Positions 1 to 8,664 of a stretch of 64,000 bases of DNA are shown piece after piece; position 1 is the stretch's first letter; each line of letters opens with the position of its first letter. Both the position numbers and the translations under genes were made by a program. The stretch lies in NCBI GenBank assembly GCA_025751475.1, contig JAOWLD010000002.1:124001-188000 (forward strand), written 5' to 3'. Source of the DNA: Rhodobacteraceae bacterium XHP0102 (GTDB lineage Bacteria > Pseudomonadota > Alphaproteobacteria > Rhodobacterales > Rhodobacteraceae). Below the pieces are notes generated by a model, which did no database searches, had not been told where the DNA came from, and was given only the letters and a program-made list of their open reading frames with translations.

Positions 1-297
1 GCGCTGTGCGGTGCGTGCCATGCCACAATCCATTTCAGAGAGCAGAACCAAATCAGGGGCAAAGGGCACAAGTTGGGCGGCTGATTGTTCGGGGAACAAA
101 CAGCGCTCTAGGTTCCATGCAACGACCGATATCTGTGCGGGCAATTTTGAGGATGCAGCGTTCCCGCCCAATTCGACAGAATTCATCGCCTCAATCTGGT
201 TCAAAAGGTCGATATGCGCCTGACGCGTTTTGGGCGCACGCAGAATACGGGTGCGCATTTGCTCTTCGATAATGGGCAATTCCGAAACAATCATCAT
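1..297 (-). CDS. Endonuclease/exonuclease/phosphatase (EEP) family protein, partial
   Basis: This is the N-terminal 99 codons of a gene that runs off the left edge. After about 55 variable residues comes a strand ending in VVAWNLERC, then DLVLLSEMD. This is the Asn...Glu metal-binding signature that opens the EEP fold (DNase I, sphingomyelinase, inositol phosphatase types). Its ATG overlaps the stop of the upstream ugpC by 4 nt, so it is probably the last gene of the ugp operon. A phosphodiester hydrolase there could release glycerol phosphate from a larger substrate, the job UgpQ does in E. coli; that role is inferred. The catalytic His-Asp half is outside the window. Confidence 0.72.
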   Translation of the reverse strand, partial: MMIVSELPIIEEQMRTRILRAPKTRQAHIDLLNQIEAMNSVELGGNAASSKLPAQISVVAWNLERCLFPEQSAAQLVPFAPDLVLLSEMDCGMARTAQR

Positions 298-1340
298 GAA
301 AGGCGCCGCCCCGATTTTGCGTCAAACAAAGACACTGCATTTAGCGGCATCGAGAAGCGTGACATCCCTGTTGTGACATCATGGTCTTTTGGCACATGAA
401 CCGTTATAGACTGCTCCTCCAAGCGCCCATGCAGCAGACGATGCGCGCCCAGTTCTTCAATGATGTCCACATGGATCGACAAAGACCCATTTGGGTCTGG
501 CACGATATCCTCGGGGCGGATGCCCAGGGTCACTGTTTCATCAATATCAGCTGCCGCAATGTTCAAAACCTGATCAGCGAGACGAAGCCCCGCCCCCTCG
601 CGCGTCACCTGCAACAGGTTCATAGGCGGTGCCCCCATAAAGGAGGCCACAAAGGTGGAGGCAGGGGTTTTATAGATTTCGGCAGGCGTGCCAATTTGCT
701 CGATTACACCCCCATTCATAACGATGATGCGATCCGCCATGGTCATGGCCTCGACCTGATCATGGGTGACATAGACAGACGTTACCCCAAGGCGGCGTTG
801 GAGCGCTTTAATCTCGATGCGCATTTGATTGCGCAGCTTCGCGTCCAAATTCGACAAAGGCTCGTCAAAGAGAAACAGCGCGGGGTCGCGCACGATCGCC
901 CGCCCCATGGCCACGCGTTGGCGTTGCCCGCCCGAAAGTTGGCTGGGTTTGCGATCCAGATAGTCGCTGAGGTTCAGCATCTTGGCGGCCTCTTCCACCT
1001 TGGCCGCAATCACATCCCGTGGAACGGCGCGGTTCTTAAGGCCATAGCCGATATTGTTGCGCACGCTCATATGCGGATAAAGCGCGTAGTTCTGAAACAC
1101 CATCGCAATATCACGGTCGGCAGGGTCAATGTCATTCACCACCCGACCCCCGATCTGCAGAACACCGTCCGAGATATCCTCAAGCCCTGCAATCATCCGC
1201 AGCATGGTGGATTTGCCGCAACCAGAGGGTCCGACCAGAACCACAAATTCCCCATCTTCAATATGGAAGCTTGCGGGTTTAACCGCTTCAAACCCATTGG
1301 GATAGATTTTTTGCACCGCATCAAAATGGACGACAGCCAT
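294..1340 (-). CDS. ugpC: ABC transporter ATP-binding protein, glycerol-3-phosphate type (UgpC)
   Basis: This is the ATPase of a carbohydrate-type ABC importer (CUT1, MalK/UgpC group), about 348 residues, the family's usual length. Walker [10 protein letters not shown] lies near residues 37-45, the signature [14 protein letters not shown] near 134, Walker B LFLFDEP follows, and a TOBE-like regulatory domain fills the last 110 residues. ATG at 1340 is preferred over an in-frame TTG at 1343 because AAGGA lies 8 nt upstream. It follows ugpE by 12 nt and overlaps the EEP gene. It would energise uptake of sn-glycerol-3-phosphate or glycerophosphodiesters at the inner membrane. The exact substrate is inferred from operon order. 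Confidence 0.88.
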   Translation of the reverse strand: MAVVHFDAVQKIYPNGFEAVKPASFHIEDGEFVVLVGPSGCGKSTMLRMIAGLEDISDGVLQIGGRVVNDIDPADRDIAMVFQNYALYPHMSVRNNIGYGLKNRAVPRDVIAAKVEEAAKMLNLSDYLDRKPSQLSGGQRQRVAMGRAIVRDPALFLFDEPLSNLDAKLRNQMRIEIKALQRRLGVTSVYVTHDQVEAMTMADRIIVMNGGVIEQIGTPAEIYKTPASTFVASFMGAPPMNLLQVTREGAGLRLADQVLNIAAADIDETVTLGIRPEDIVPDPNGSLSIHVDIIEELGAHRLLHGRLEEQSITVHVPKDHDVTTGMSRFSMPLNAVSLFDAKSGRRLS

Positions 1341-1352
1341 CAATATATTCCT

Positions 1353-2240
1353 TTATTTGTCGCTTTCTGTCAGGCCTTTGACGAACCAGCTTTGGAAGAA
1401 AACCACGATCAGGACAGGCGGGATCACAGCGATCAGCGCCAAAAGATTGCCGCGCCCGTATTCAGGAAGGTTGGTGCCTTCGAAGACCTGAATGATCTGC
1501 TTGATGCCCCGCACAAGCGTGTACATATCTTCTTCGGTGGTGATCATGGTTGGCCACAAATACTGGTTCCACCCATAAACAAACATGATAATGAACATCG
1601 CCGCGATCATCGTGCGCGACAGGGGCACCAGAATGTCGATAAAGAATTTCACGGGGCCTGCCCCATCAATCCGCGCGGCTGCCACCAATTCCTCGGGAAC
1701 CGACAGGAAGAATTGCCGAAAGAAAAACGTGGCGGTTGCAGAGGCGATCAACGGAATGATCAACCCCTGATAGGTGTTCAACATTCCTAAGGATTGCACG
1801 ATTTCGTAGGAGGGCAGAATCCGTACCTCCAAGGGCAAAAGCAGCGTTGTGAAAATCGCCCAAAACGCCAGTGTTGCAAACCGCAAACGAAAATAGACAA
1901 TCGCATAGGCGGCCATCATGCCCAGAATGATTTTGCCAACCGCAAAACCGATGCCGAGGATGAATGAGTTTATCAACATCGACACGCCTGTGTTTTCACC
2001 AGAGAACCCTGACGCCTCGAACATGGCTTTGACAAAATTATCGTCCAATTGATCGCCAATGTTCAGGCTTGGCCCGCGCTGGATGATCTCCGCATCAGGC
2101 ACTGTGGACAACTGAAACACCATGAGCATCGGCACCAACATAAACAATGCACCCAAGGTCAGGACAATGTGATCCATGACCGTGCTGAACCGAATGCGCT
2201 TGCGGGGTTTTTGTGTCGCTGTCATCGAAACCGCCCTCAT
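1353..2240 (-). CDS. ugpE: ABC transporter permease, glycerol-3-phosphate type (UgpE)
   Basis: This inner-membrane permease has 295 residues and about six hydrophobic segments. The first spans roughly residues 27-47. The EAA loop contacting the ATPase is visible as EELVAAARIDGAGPVKFF near residue 187, as expected for the MalG/UgpE subfamily. The ATG overlaps the ugpA stop by 4 nt (ATGA), showing translational coupling. The gene order B-A-E-C matches the enteric ugp operon. It pairs with UgpA to form the translocation pore. Confidence 0.88.
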   Translation of the reverse strand: MRAVSMTATQKPRKRIRFSTVMDHIVLTLGALFMLVPMLMVFQLSTVPDAEIIQRGPSLNIGDQLDDNFVKAMFEASGFSGENTGVSMLINSFILGIGFAVGKIILGMMAAYAIVYFRLRFATLAFWAIFTTLLLPLEVRILPSYEIVQSLGMLNTYQGLIIPLIASATATFFFRQFFLSVPEELVAAARIDGAGPVKFFIDILVPLSRTMIAAMFIIMFVYGWNQYLWPTMITTEEDMYTLVRGIKQIIQVFEGTNLPEYGRGNLLALIAVIPPVLIVVFFQSWFVKGLTESDK

Positions 2241-3118
2241 GTGTAATGGATGCGCCGCTCGACCAAGCGGAATTGCACGAATGTGAGGGCCAAGACCAAG
2301 GCCATCAAAACCACGGATTGCGCCGATGATCCGCCGAGGTCATTGCCGCGGAACCCATCAACATAGACCTTGTAGACAAGGGTCATCGGGTTGTTGCCTG
2401 GCTCGCCCTTGACCACCGTATCCACGATCCCAAACGTGTCGAACAGCGCGTAGGTGATGTTGATAATCAGCAAGAAAAACCCTGTGGGGGCAAGCAAGGG
2501 AAAGGTCACCGTCCAAAACCGCCCTGAGGCAGAACGGTTGTCAATCAAGGCCGCTTCGCGCACGGAACGCGGAATGGATTGCAGCCCTGAGAGGAAAAAT
2601 ATGAAGTTCACGGGCACTTGTTTCCAGATCGAGGTCAAGATCATCGCAAAAGCCGTGTCGTTGAAATTCACGCCCACTTGGAAGCGATAACCAAACAGGG
2701 CGAAAAACTCGGTCAGCGGCCCCCAGCTTTGGTTAAACATGATCACTGCGATAAAGCCTGCAACAGGCGGGGCCACGGCATAGACCCACATCAAAAGCGT
2801 GCGATAGGTTTTCGCACCACGGATCACGCGGTCCGCCTTCACCGCCAAGATCAAGGCAATGGCAAGCGAGAAAAACGTGACAATCACCGTGAACCACAGC
2901 GTGAAATTGGCGATTTTCAGATATTCATTGTTGCGAAAAAGGCTTTCGTAATTGCCTGTGCCGACAAAGGTTGACCCAAATCCAAACGGGTCTTGCAGAT
3001 AGAATGAAGACTGCACCGCGTATCCTGCGGGCCAATAGAAAAATACGGCAATAATCACCAATTGCGGCAAAAGCAGTGCAACGGGAAGCCAGATATTGGA
3101 AAACAGCGCGCGTTTCAT
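2237..3118 (-). CDS. ugpA: ABC transporter permease, glycerol-3-phosphate type (UgpA)
   Basis: This 293-residue integral membrane permease of the MalF/UgpA subfamily starts MKRALFSNIWLPVALLL, with a first membrane segment at about residues 10-30. An EAA-type motif (REAALIDNRSASGRFW) lies near residue 195. It is the first permease after the substrate-binding protein gene. A 63-nt gap holding a strong hairpin separates them, so the permeases are probably expressed below the binding protein. It is coupled to ugpE by a 4-nt overlap. Confidence 0.88.
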   Translation of the reverse strand: MKRALFSNIWLPVALLLPQLVIIAVFFYWPAGYAVQSSFYLQDPFGFGSTFVGTGNYESLFRNNEYLKIANFTLWFTVIVTFFSLAIALILAVKADRVIRGAKTYRTLLMWVYAVAPPVAGFIAVIMFNQSWGPLTEFFALFGYRFQVGVNFNDTAFAMILTSIWKQVPVNFIFFLSGLQSIPRSVREAALIDNRSASGRFWTVTFPLLAPTGFFLLIINITYALFDTFGIVDTVVKGEPGNNPMTLVYKVYVDGFRGNDLGGSSAQSVVLMALVLALTFVQFRLVERRIHYT

Positions 3119-3140
3119 CAGCCATCCTTCAATGTAGGAA

Positions 3141-3162
3141 CGGGCGCACCAAAATGCGCCCG
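3141..3162 (-). promoter_or_regulatory. Intercistronic hairpin between ugpB and ugpA
   Basis: An 8-bp perfect stem (CGGGCGCA / TGCGCCCG) closes a 6-nt loop (ccaaaa) in the gap downstream of ugpB. No T-run follows, so it is more likely an RNA-stabilising or attenuating hairpin than a full terminator. Such elements often sit after genes for periplasmic binding proteins and allow excess binding protein over permease. That function is inferred. Confidence 0.6.
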
Positions 3163-3181
3163 CCCCAAGAGGTTTCAGGAA

Positions 3182-4483
3182 TTAGCCCTGTGTCTGGGCA
3201 AACCGTGCCAACAGTTCGTTTGCTTCGGTTTCGATGGTGTTGAACGCATCTTCAACCGATGTCTCACCCGTCAGGATGCGGCCATATTCGCGGTTCATCA
3301 CGTCACGGATTTGTACGTAGAAGCCCATGCGATAGCCGCGTGTATTCTCACCCGAAGGCAAGGACAGCTGCTGAATACCTACTTCGGCGGCAGGGAAACG
3401 CTCATAGTGACCTTCGGCTTTTGCCAATTCATAAGCGGCATTTGTGATCGGCACATAGCCTGTGTCACGGTGCCAGACATACTGCACTTCAGGCGATGCG
3501 AGGTAGTCAAAGAATGCGGCTGTAGCGGCATTCTCAGCATCGGATTTGCCCGCCATTGCGAACAGCGATGCGCCACCGATGAACGACTGCGTTGGCGATG
3601 TGGTCACGGCTTCCCAATAAGGCAAGAAACCCGCAGAGAAATCAAACGGCAGATCAAGCTGCGACAATCCACCAAATGAACCCGAAGACCCGAGCCAGAT
3701 GGCCACTTTGCCTTCTTCGAATGGGGTCTGGTTGTCACCCCAACCTGTGCCATACCATTCAAAGAAGCCACGCTCCTGCCAATCGCGCAGCGCGGTGAAA
3801 TGCGCGCGGATGGCAGGATTGTTTACGAGGATCTCGGTGTCGAGACCGTCATAGCCATTGTTGTTTGTGGCAAATGGCAGGTTGTGGCGAGAATGGAAAT
3901 TCTCGGTGAAGATCCAAGGCAGATGGGACTGAGCCAAGGGGATGTAGCCCGCTTCAACAAGCGCAGGCGCGGTCACGTCTTGGAATTCTTCCCATGTTAC
4001 AGGAGGGGTCACACCTGCCGCTTCCAAGGCTTGAACATTGTAATACATGATAGGCGAGGAGGAGTTGAACGGCATACCGATCATCTTTCCATCGCTGTCG
4101 GCGTAGAAATAGCGCACACCCGAAATATAGTCTTCGATGTCGAAATTAACGCCATTGGCTTCCATCAAATCCTGCACAGGAACAGTCGCGCCTTGCGCCG
4201 CGATGACGGTGGCCGCACCCGCGTCAAAAACTTGGATGATGTTTGGCTGCTCGCCTGCACGGAATGCCGCGATCCCTGCCGTCAAGGTTTCCTCATAGGT
4301 GCCTTTGAAAACGGGGGTGATCACATAGTCGCTCTGGCTTGCGTTGAAGCCTTCGGCAAGTGCGTTAACGCTTTCGCCCAAAGCACCGCCCATCGCGTGC
4401 CAAAGGGTGATCTCGGTTTGCGCAACAGCGGCTGACGACATCAGTGTCAAACCCGTTGCAGCAGACAAAATAAGACGCTTCAT
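3182..4483 (-). CDS. ugpB: Glycerol-3-phosphate ABC transporter substrate-binding protein (UgpB)
   Basis: This 433-residue periplasmic binding protein has a Sec signal peptide (MKRLILSAATGLTLMSSAAVA, cleavage after AVA near residue 21). The mature part begins TEITLWHAMGGALGESVNAL, characteristic of UgpB-type type-I sugar-binding proteins, and carries the family segment PFNSSSPIMYYNV. It would capture sn-glycerol-3-phosphate or glycerophosphocholine for UgpAE-C. It is the promoter-proximal gene of the operon, with about 290 nt of upstream non-coding DNA reaching the tRNA gene. Family assignment is strong; the precise ligand is inferred. Confidence 0.9.
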   Translation of the reverse strand: MKRLILSAATGLTLMSSAAVAQTEITLWHAMGGALGESVNALAEGFNASQSDYVITPVFKGTYEETLTAGIAAFRAGEQPNIIQVFDAGAATVIAAQGATVPVQDLMEANGVNFDIEDYISGVRYFYADSDGKMIGMPFNSSSPIMYYNVQALEAAGVTPPVTWEEFQDVTAPALVEAGYIPLAQSHLPWIFTENFHSRHNLPFATNNNGYDGLDTEILVNNPAIRAHFTALRDWQERGFFEWYGTGWGDNQTPFEEGKVAIWLGSSGSFGGLSQLDLPFDFSAGFLPYWEAVTTSPTQSFIGGASLFAMAGKSDAENAATAAFFDYLASPEVQYVWHRDTGYVPITNAAYELAKAEGHYERFPAAEVGIQQLSLPSGENTRGYRMGFYVQIRDVMNREYGRILTGETSVEDAFNTIETEANELLARFAQTQG

Positions 4484-4566
4484 GTGCTTCTCTCCAATAG
4501 AAACGCTGAGGGTTTTTGCCCAATCGCATCAGGCCACAGAACAGCCCACCCCACAGCTTGAAATTC

Positions 4567-4583
4567 CGGCGCACTATGCGCCG
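4567..4583 (-). promoter_or_regulatory. Inverted repeat in the ugpB upstream region
   Basis: A perfect 7-bp inverted repeat, CGGCGCA-cta-TGCGCCG, lies about 84 nt before the ugpB ATG. It could be an operator or a leader hairpin. The rest of the 293-nt gap between ugpB and the tRNA gene shows no ORF. I could not find a convincing tandem PHO box, although ugp operons are commonly phosphate-regulated. Confidence 0.3.
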
Positions 4584-4776
4584 AAGCGATCCGATCAACC
4601 GAAAGCCGCAAGTCACCGCCAACCCTCAGTCAGACGCCAATTGCCAATCTCATGTGACGGGGTGTTAACGATATCATTTCAATTTCATGAAACCTGATGG
4701 CGCCATCGCAGACGCGCGCCTTCCTCACAGAACATGGATGAGGAAAGCCAAATATCAGATGTATGATTGAGAAAAC

Positions 4777-4852
4777 TGGTGCCGCTGAAGGGACTCGAAC
4801 CCCCGACCCCATCATTACGAATGACGTGCTCTACCAGCTGAGCTACAGCGGC
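4777..4852 (-). tRNA. tRNA-Thr (anticodon CGT)
   Basis: A complete 76-nt tRNA on the minus strand. The acceptor arms GCCGCTG / CAGCGGC pair perfectly, the D-arm contains TAGCTCAGCTGGTAGAGCA, and the T-arm contains GGTTCGAGTCC. The anticodon stem CGTCA/TGATG holds loop TTCGTAA, giving anticodon CGT for the Thr codon ACG. The 3' CCA is encoded. It lies in the gap between ugpB and the hemY operon, and no integrase or direct repeat marking an attachment site is seen beside it. Confidence 0.95.
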
Positions 4853-4899
4853 CTGTCGGGCGCTCATAGCAAGCTTGCACGCGCTTGTGTAGAGCAAAA

Positions 4900-6468
4900 T
4901 TAATTTACGCCACGCGCAGCTTGCACCGCATCATTCTGCGCGATTTCCCTAGGATCGGCATCCGTCTCATCCAAGTCCACACGCGATTCTGGCCCAAGGG
5001 TCAATGTATCTTCCCCTTTGCCCGCCTGTGCGGATTGTGGATTTTCCAAATTATCCGTTTGGGGCGCGTCCACGGGCGCTGTGACCTCGTCCAATCCCCC
5101 AACAATCAAAGGCAGCATTTGCTCTGGGCCTTGCAGCGCCGCTTCGCTTTGCGGGGGAACGGCCCAGTGCAGCGTATCAAATCCATCACAATGGGTGCAG
5201 GTCGGCCGCCATTCGGCATGAACATGACCGCAGGCCTCGCACAACCATTGCGGGCCACGTGATGCGGTAACGGCCTTGGCCAACCAAGCACGCACCAGAT
5301 GCTCTCCACCCCCTTCACCACGTTCAATCGCGGCCATCACGGTCAGGCTGCGCGCATCGGGTTCATCTTCGGCCAATGTGCCCAGTGCTTTGCGGGCCGC
5401 CGTGAAATCCTTCGCGGCAATCTGCAATTCCGCCTCAAGAAGCTTGGTTTCGCGGCTGTCAGGATGGTTTTTCAGAAGCGGTTTGAAGCGGCTGATCCGT
5501 GCCGATGGTGTCTCGTCAGGGGCGATTTCGGCAAAGGCAGCTGCCAAATCTGGATGGGGCGCCACGCCCCAAGCTTTTTGCAAAATGGCCGCCGCCTGCT
5601 TGCCTTTGTTCTCGGCAATCGCCATCCGCGCGGCCATGACCGCAGCGGGCACAAGGCTTGGGGATTGCCGATTGGCCGCTTGCGCCAATTCAGACGCGCG
5701 CGCAATCTGGCCATCGGCCAAGGCATCACGGGCATCGGCCAAGGCCAAAACCGCATCACGGCGTTTGTGCACATCTCGCGGCAGGTGACCAGACCGCAGT
5801 TTGGCATTCAATGTGGCCCGCGCGCCCGACCAATCCTCATATTGCGCCTGAAGTCGCAAAAGGGTGTCTTGCATATCGGCATTTTTGGGGCGCAAGGCCA
5901 AGGCTTTTTCGGCCAGTTTCAAGGCGGTGTCTGTATCGCCCGCCGCCAGTTTCTGCTGCAAAAGCCCGCGCACACCCACAAATCGGGTGCGCTCATCTTG
6001 AACAAGCGCCTTAAAGGCCTCGGTCGCACGGGCCTTGTCCCCCGCCATCTCGGCCCCTTGTGCGATCAACAAATTGGTGACCTCGGGGCGCGCCAGAAGT
6101 TTCGCCGCACGCTCGGCTTTGCGAATGGCCAGATGCCCCTCACCCGCCGCCAAAGCAAGAATGGAGTCGGACAAGGCATCAAAACCACGCTTTTCGCTGC
6201 GGCGATTAAAATAGCGAGTCAGCGCGGTTTCATCGCCATTCAAAAAACGAATACCCGCAACAATCAGTCCAGCAAGCCGCAGCAAGACCCACAGCAACAG
6301 CAAAGCCACAAGGGCCAAAATCACCGTCACAAAGGGGGTGAGAACGAATTCGCGCCCCGCAAAGGTGATCAGTGCGACATCCCCAATCTCGAGCAGGTAT
6401 GTGGCCCCGACCGCCAACGCGGCAGTGGCCCCCACAAAGATCAGCGCCTTGAGCATGGACCATAGCAT
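4900..6468 (-). CDS. hemY: HemY-like membrane TPR protein with rubredoxin-type zinc ribbon
   Basis: This 522-residue protein has the HemY N-terminal architecture: two membrane segments (about 6-26 and 46-70) followed by a long helical TPR-like region rich in Ala and Leu. Near residues 408-436 four cysteines in the pattern CxxC-x10-CxxC (WLCEACGH...CTHCDGF) resemble the rubredoxin-like metal site of LapB/YciM. An acidic, Gln/Asp-rich tail follows. It is the last gene of the hemD / Mic60-like / hemY cluster, 12 nt after its neighbour. It is unrelated to the protoporphyrinogen oxidase also named HemY. Its role in heme synthesis or envelope assembly is not proven by sequence. Confidence 0.82.
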   Translation of the reverse strand: MLWSMLKALIFVGATAALAVGATYLLEIGDVALITFAGREFVLTPFVTVILALVALLLLWVLLRLAGLIVAGIRFLNGDETALTRYFNRRSEKRGFDALSDSILALAAGEGHLAIRKAERAAKLLARPEVTNLLIAQGAEMAGDKARATEAFKALVQDERTRFVGVRGLLQQKLAAGDTDTALKLAEKALALRPKNADMQDTLLRLQAQYEDWSGARATLNAKLRSGHLPRDVHKRRDAVLALADARDALADGQIARASELAQAANRQSPSLVPAAVMAARMAIAENKGKQAAAILQKAWGVAPHPDLAAAFAEIAPDETPSARISRFKPLLKNHPDSRETKLLEAELQIAAKDFTAARKALGTLAEDEPDARSLTVMAAIERGEGGGEHLVRAWLAKAVTASRGPQWLCEACGHVHAEWRPTCTHCDGFDTLHWAVPPQSEAALQGPEQMLPLIVGGLDEVTAPVDAPQTDNLENPQSAQAGKGEDTLTLGPESRVDLDETDADPREIAQNDAVQAARGVN

Positions 6469-6480
6469 CGGCTTTTCCCC

Positions 6481-7740
6481 CTAATCCGCGCGACCGATGG
6501 CAGCGCGATATTCTTCATAGGCGGCCATGGCCGACAAACGGCTGTTCACGGCAGCCACCCATTGGGCAAACACCGCCTGTGCGGATGCGGGCAATTGATC
6601 CAATTCCTGCAAGGCAAGGGGCAAATTGTCTTGATCTATGGCCCCTTGTATGCGCGACAGGACCGCATCAGGATCATCCCCTTCGCGCGGTGCCAGCGAG
6701 CGCCCACCAATCTGCCCTTGCAAAAAAGCCCCCGCGCGGGCGGAAAATGTCTCGCCCGCTGTTTCCCGCAAGGCCACGGGCAAAGCCTCGCGTGCCAAAG
6801 GGGCAAAGGCGCGGCTGAGCTCAGAGAGACGCGGCAAACCTTGATCCGCAGCCGCGCGCAATGCCGCAGGCGCGGCAATGCCCGATCCGCTTTCGGCATC
6901 ATCCAATGCAGCGGCAAATGGTTCGCCGCTGTCCATCGCAAGGCTCAGGCGCAAAAGCGCGCTGCTGGCTTCGATCATCCCGCGTTCTGAGGCAATCGCT
7001 TGTCGCAAATCATCGAGGGCCGTGGTCGCATCGGCGGAAATTCCTTCAAGCATCGCCGCCTGACTCTCGACCATGGCCTGCAAAGTCGCGATGCGCTGAT
7101 CGAGGGCAATGCCATCTTCCCCAAGCAGCGAAACATCCAACCCCTCGGGGCGGGCTTCGAGCAGGTCCAAACGGGCCTCAATCGCAGAAAGCGCCGCCGC
7201 TTGCGCCGCAATCCCCTGCTCTAATTCTTGTTCTAGGGACGCAATTTGGGTCGTAAGCGGGCTCAAATCCACCTCAGGGAGCACTTGATCGTCTAAATCG
7301 GCGGAGATTGCAGCCAAGCGCTCTTCCACCATTGCCAAAGCTGCGCGGGTTTGAGTGATTTCAGCTTGTTGCGTGGCGGCGAGATCATCTTGCGCGGCGG
7401 AGAGGGCGGCCAGTTCTACGTTTACGTCTGACGATATGTCAGAAGCAGGCATCACTGCGGTCTGGGGCAAGAGGCTGGCCGCGCCAAATCCCAACGCCGC
7501 CGCCAGACCACCCCCTAGAACCATAGGCCACATCGGATTGCGCGCAGCAGCGGAGGCAGATGGCGCGTTTGGGGTCGGATTTGGGTCAGGGCTGGCTTGA
7601 GGTGTGACCTGCGTTTCTGACGCCGCCGCACGTGACGCTGAGGCGGTCTTTCGTACAGCGGGTTTCGCATCGGCCGCTTTTGTGGTTTTTTGACGCTTTG
7701 AGGCTCCGGCTTGCGCAGTCGTTGATTTTTTCTCAGCCAT
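6481..7740 (-). CDS. Mitofilin/Mic60-like inner-membrane protein (COG4223 type)
   Basis: This 419-residue protein begins with a Lys/Ala/Pro-rich cytoplasmic stretch (1-68). One membrane anchor follows at about 70-91 (WPMVLGGGLAAALGFGAAS), then a long predicted coiled coil (about 105-260), then a compact C-terminal helical domain (about 290-415) in the position of the mitofilin signature. Alphaproteobacterial homologues of mitochondrial Mic60 are known to sit in heme-gene operons with hemY, exactly this context, and at least some shape intracytoplasmic membranes. The assignment rests on architecture and neighbours; primary sequence is poorly conserved. The codon composition is Ala-heavy, like its neighbours. 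Confidence 0.75.
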   Translation of the reverse strand: MAEKKSTTAQAGASKRQKTTKAADAKPAVRKTASASRAAASETQVTPQASPDPNPTPNAPSASAAARNPMWPMVLGGGLAAALGFGAASLLPQTAVMPASDISSDVNVELAALSAAQDDLAATQQAEITQTRAALAMVEERLAAISADLDDQVLPEVDLSPLTTQIASLEQELEQGIAAQAAALSAIEARLDLLEARPEGLDVSLLGEDGIALDQRIATLQAMVESQAAMLEGISADATTALDDLRQAIASERGMIEASSALLRLSLAMDSGEPFAAALDDAESGSGIAAPAALRAAADQGLPRLSELSRAFAPLAREALPVALRETAGETFSARAGAFLQGQIGGRSLAPREGDDPDAVLSRIQGAIDQDNLPLALQELDQLPASAQAVFAQWVAAVNSRLSAMAAYEEYRAAIGRAD

Positions 7741-7857
7741 GCAGCCCTCTTATCGGTCAGAATCAAGCCGTCCCCTTAGATGGGCAGCCCTCGATTTCAG
7801 CTTAGTCCACGCGGTGCGTGCGCTCAAGCCTCGGGCCACCCAATAAATAAGATCGGG

Positions 7858-8571
7858 TCACAGCACCGTGCCAAGCGCCTGTAACATCGCATCGGCATTT
7901 GGTGTATCCAAAACGCGCGCATGGGGTTGATACAGCGCAGGGATCGCCTGAAAACAGGCTTGGCTGATGGCTATCATGCGCAGCTTTGGCGCGGCATCTT
8001 CGGGCAACGCGGCAAAGAACAGTTGCGCCGAACGCGGCGAGAACAGCGGCACAACAAGCGGTGTTTCGCCCCTGACAAGGTGATAGAATGCGGCGTTTGG
8101 GGCGCGGGCGCGCTGATCGTAAATCGTGAGATCATCCGCGTCCCATCCCTGAGCGCGCAAGGCACTGGCGAGATTACCCGCCTGATGCCTGCCATGCAGA
8201 TGCAGCACACGTGCCTGTTGCGGCACGGTTTTCAAAATCAAGGCAACCAAATCTTGCAATGCGCCATTTGCATCATGGGCGATCATACCCATTTCCCTTG
8301 CAGACCGCGCCGTGGTGCGCCCCACGCAGAAGGCGGGAATATCGCGCCGTGCGGTCAATGCGGCATAGGCCAAAACGCCATTTTCAGATGTGAACACCAA
8401 AGCAGAGACACCCTCTAGCGCCAAACCCACGTCAAGTGGACAGATGTCCACCAAAGGATGCAGCGCCACATCAACCTGTGAACCATAGCGCGCTGCAATC
8501 TGTGCGGCGAAGCGCTCGGACTGGACCCGTGGACGGGTCAAAAGGATGATGGGAGATGCATTGTCAGCCAT
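7858..8571 (-). CDS. hemD: Uroporphyrinogen-III synthase
   Basis: This about 237-residue HemD-family protein closes and inverts hydroxymethylbilane to uroporphyrinogen III in tetrapyrrole synthesis. It starts MADNASPIILLTRPR, where LLTRP is the usual first strand, and contains LVFTSENGVLAY and FCVGRTTARSAREMG motifs typical of the family. HemD is weakly conserved, so these short matches and the hemY/Mic60 neighbourhood carry the call. A longer upstream in-frame extension to 8682 would run into the divergent tsaD start and looks non-coding, so ATG 8571 is chosen. It is divergent from tsaD and probably leads the minus-strand operon. Confidence 0.85.
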   Translation of the reverse strand: MADNASPIILLTRPRVQSERFAAQIAARYGSQVDVALHPLVDICPLDVGLALEGVSALVFTSENGVLAYAALTARRDIPAFCVGRTTARSAREMGMIAHDANGALQDLVALILKTVPQQARVLHLHGRHQAGNLASALRAQGWDADDLTIYDQRARAPNAAFYHLVRGETPLVVPLFSPRSAQLFFAALPEDAAPKLRMIAISQACFQAIPALYQPHARVLDTPNADAMLQALGTVL

Positions 8572-8664
8572 GGGGTGCAATGATAGCTGCCTTGCCAGAA
8601 GCTTACAATTCACTTCGCGAACGCCTATGTTGGCGCGGCATTTCCAAAAGGAGCAAAGCAAGGC

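Noticed and set aside
381-1790. Long plus-strand open frame of 469 codons antisense to ugpC/ugpE
   Set aside because: It has no family similarity, its composition is that of reverse-complemented coding DNA, and it overlaps two clear transporter genes.
4484-4776. Tandem PHO box upstream of ugpB
   Set aside because: One CCGTCAC-like half-site is present, but no second half-site follows at the expected 11-nt spacing.
4777-4900. Integration site at the tRNA-Thr gene
   Set aside because: No integrase and no repeated tRNA end are seen beside it; flanking genes are ordinary core genes.
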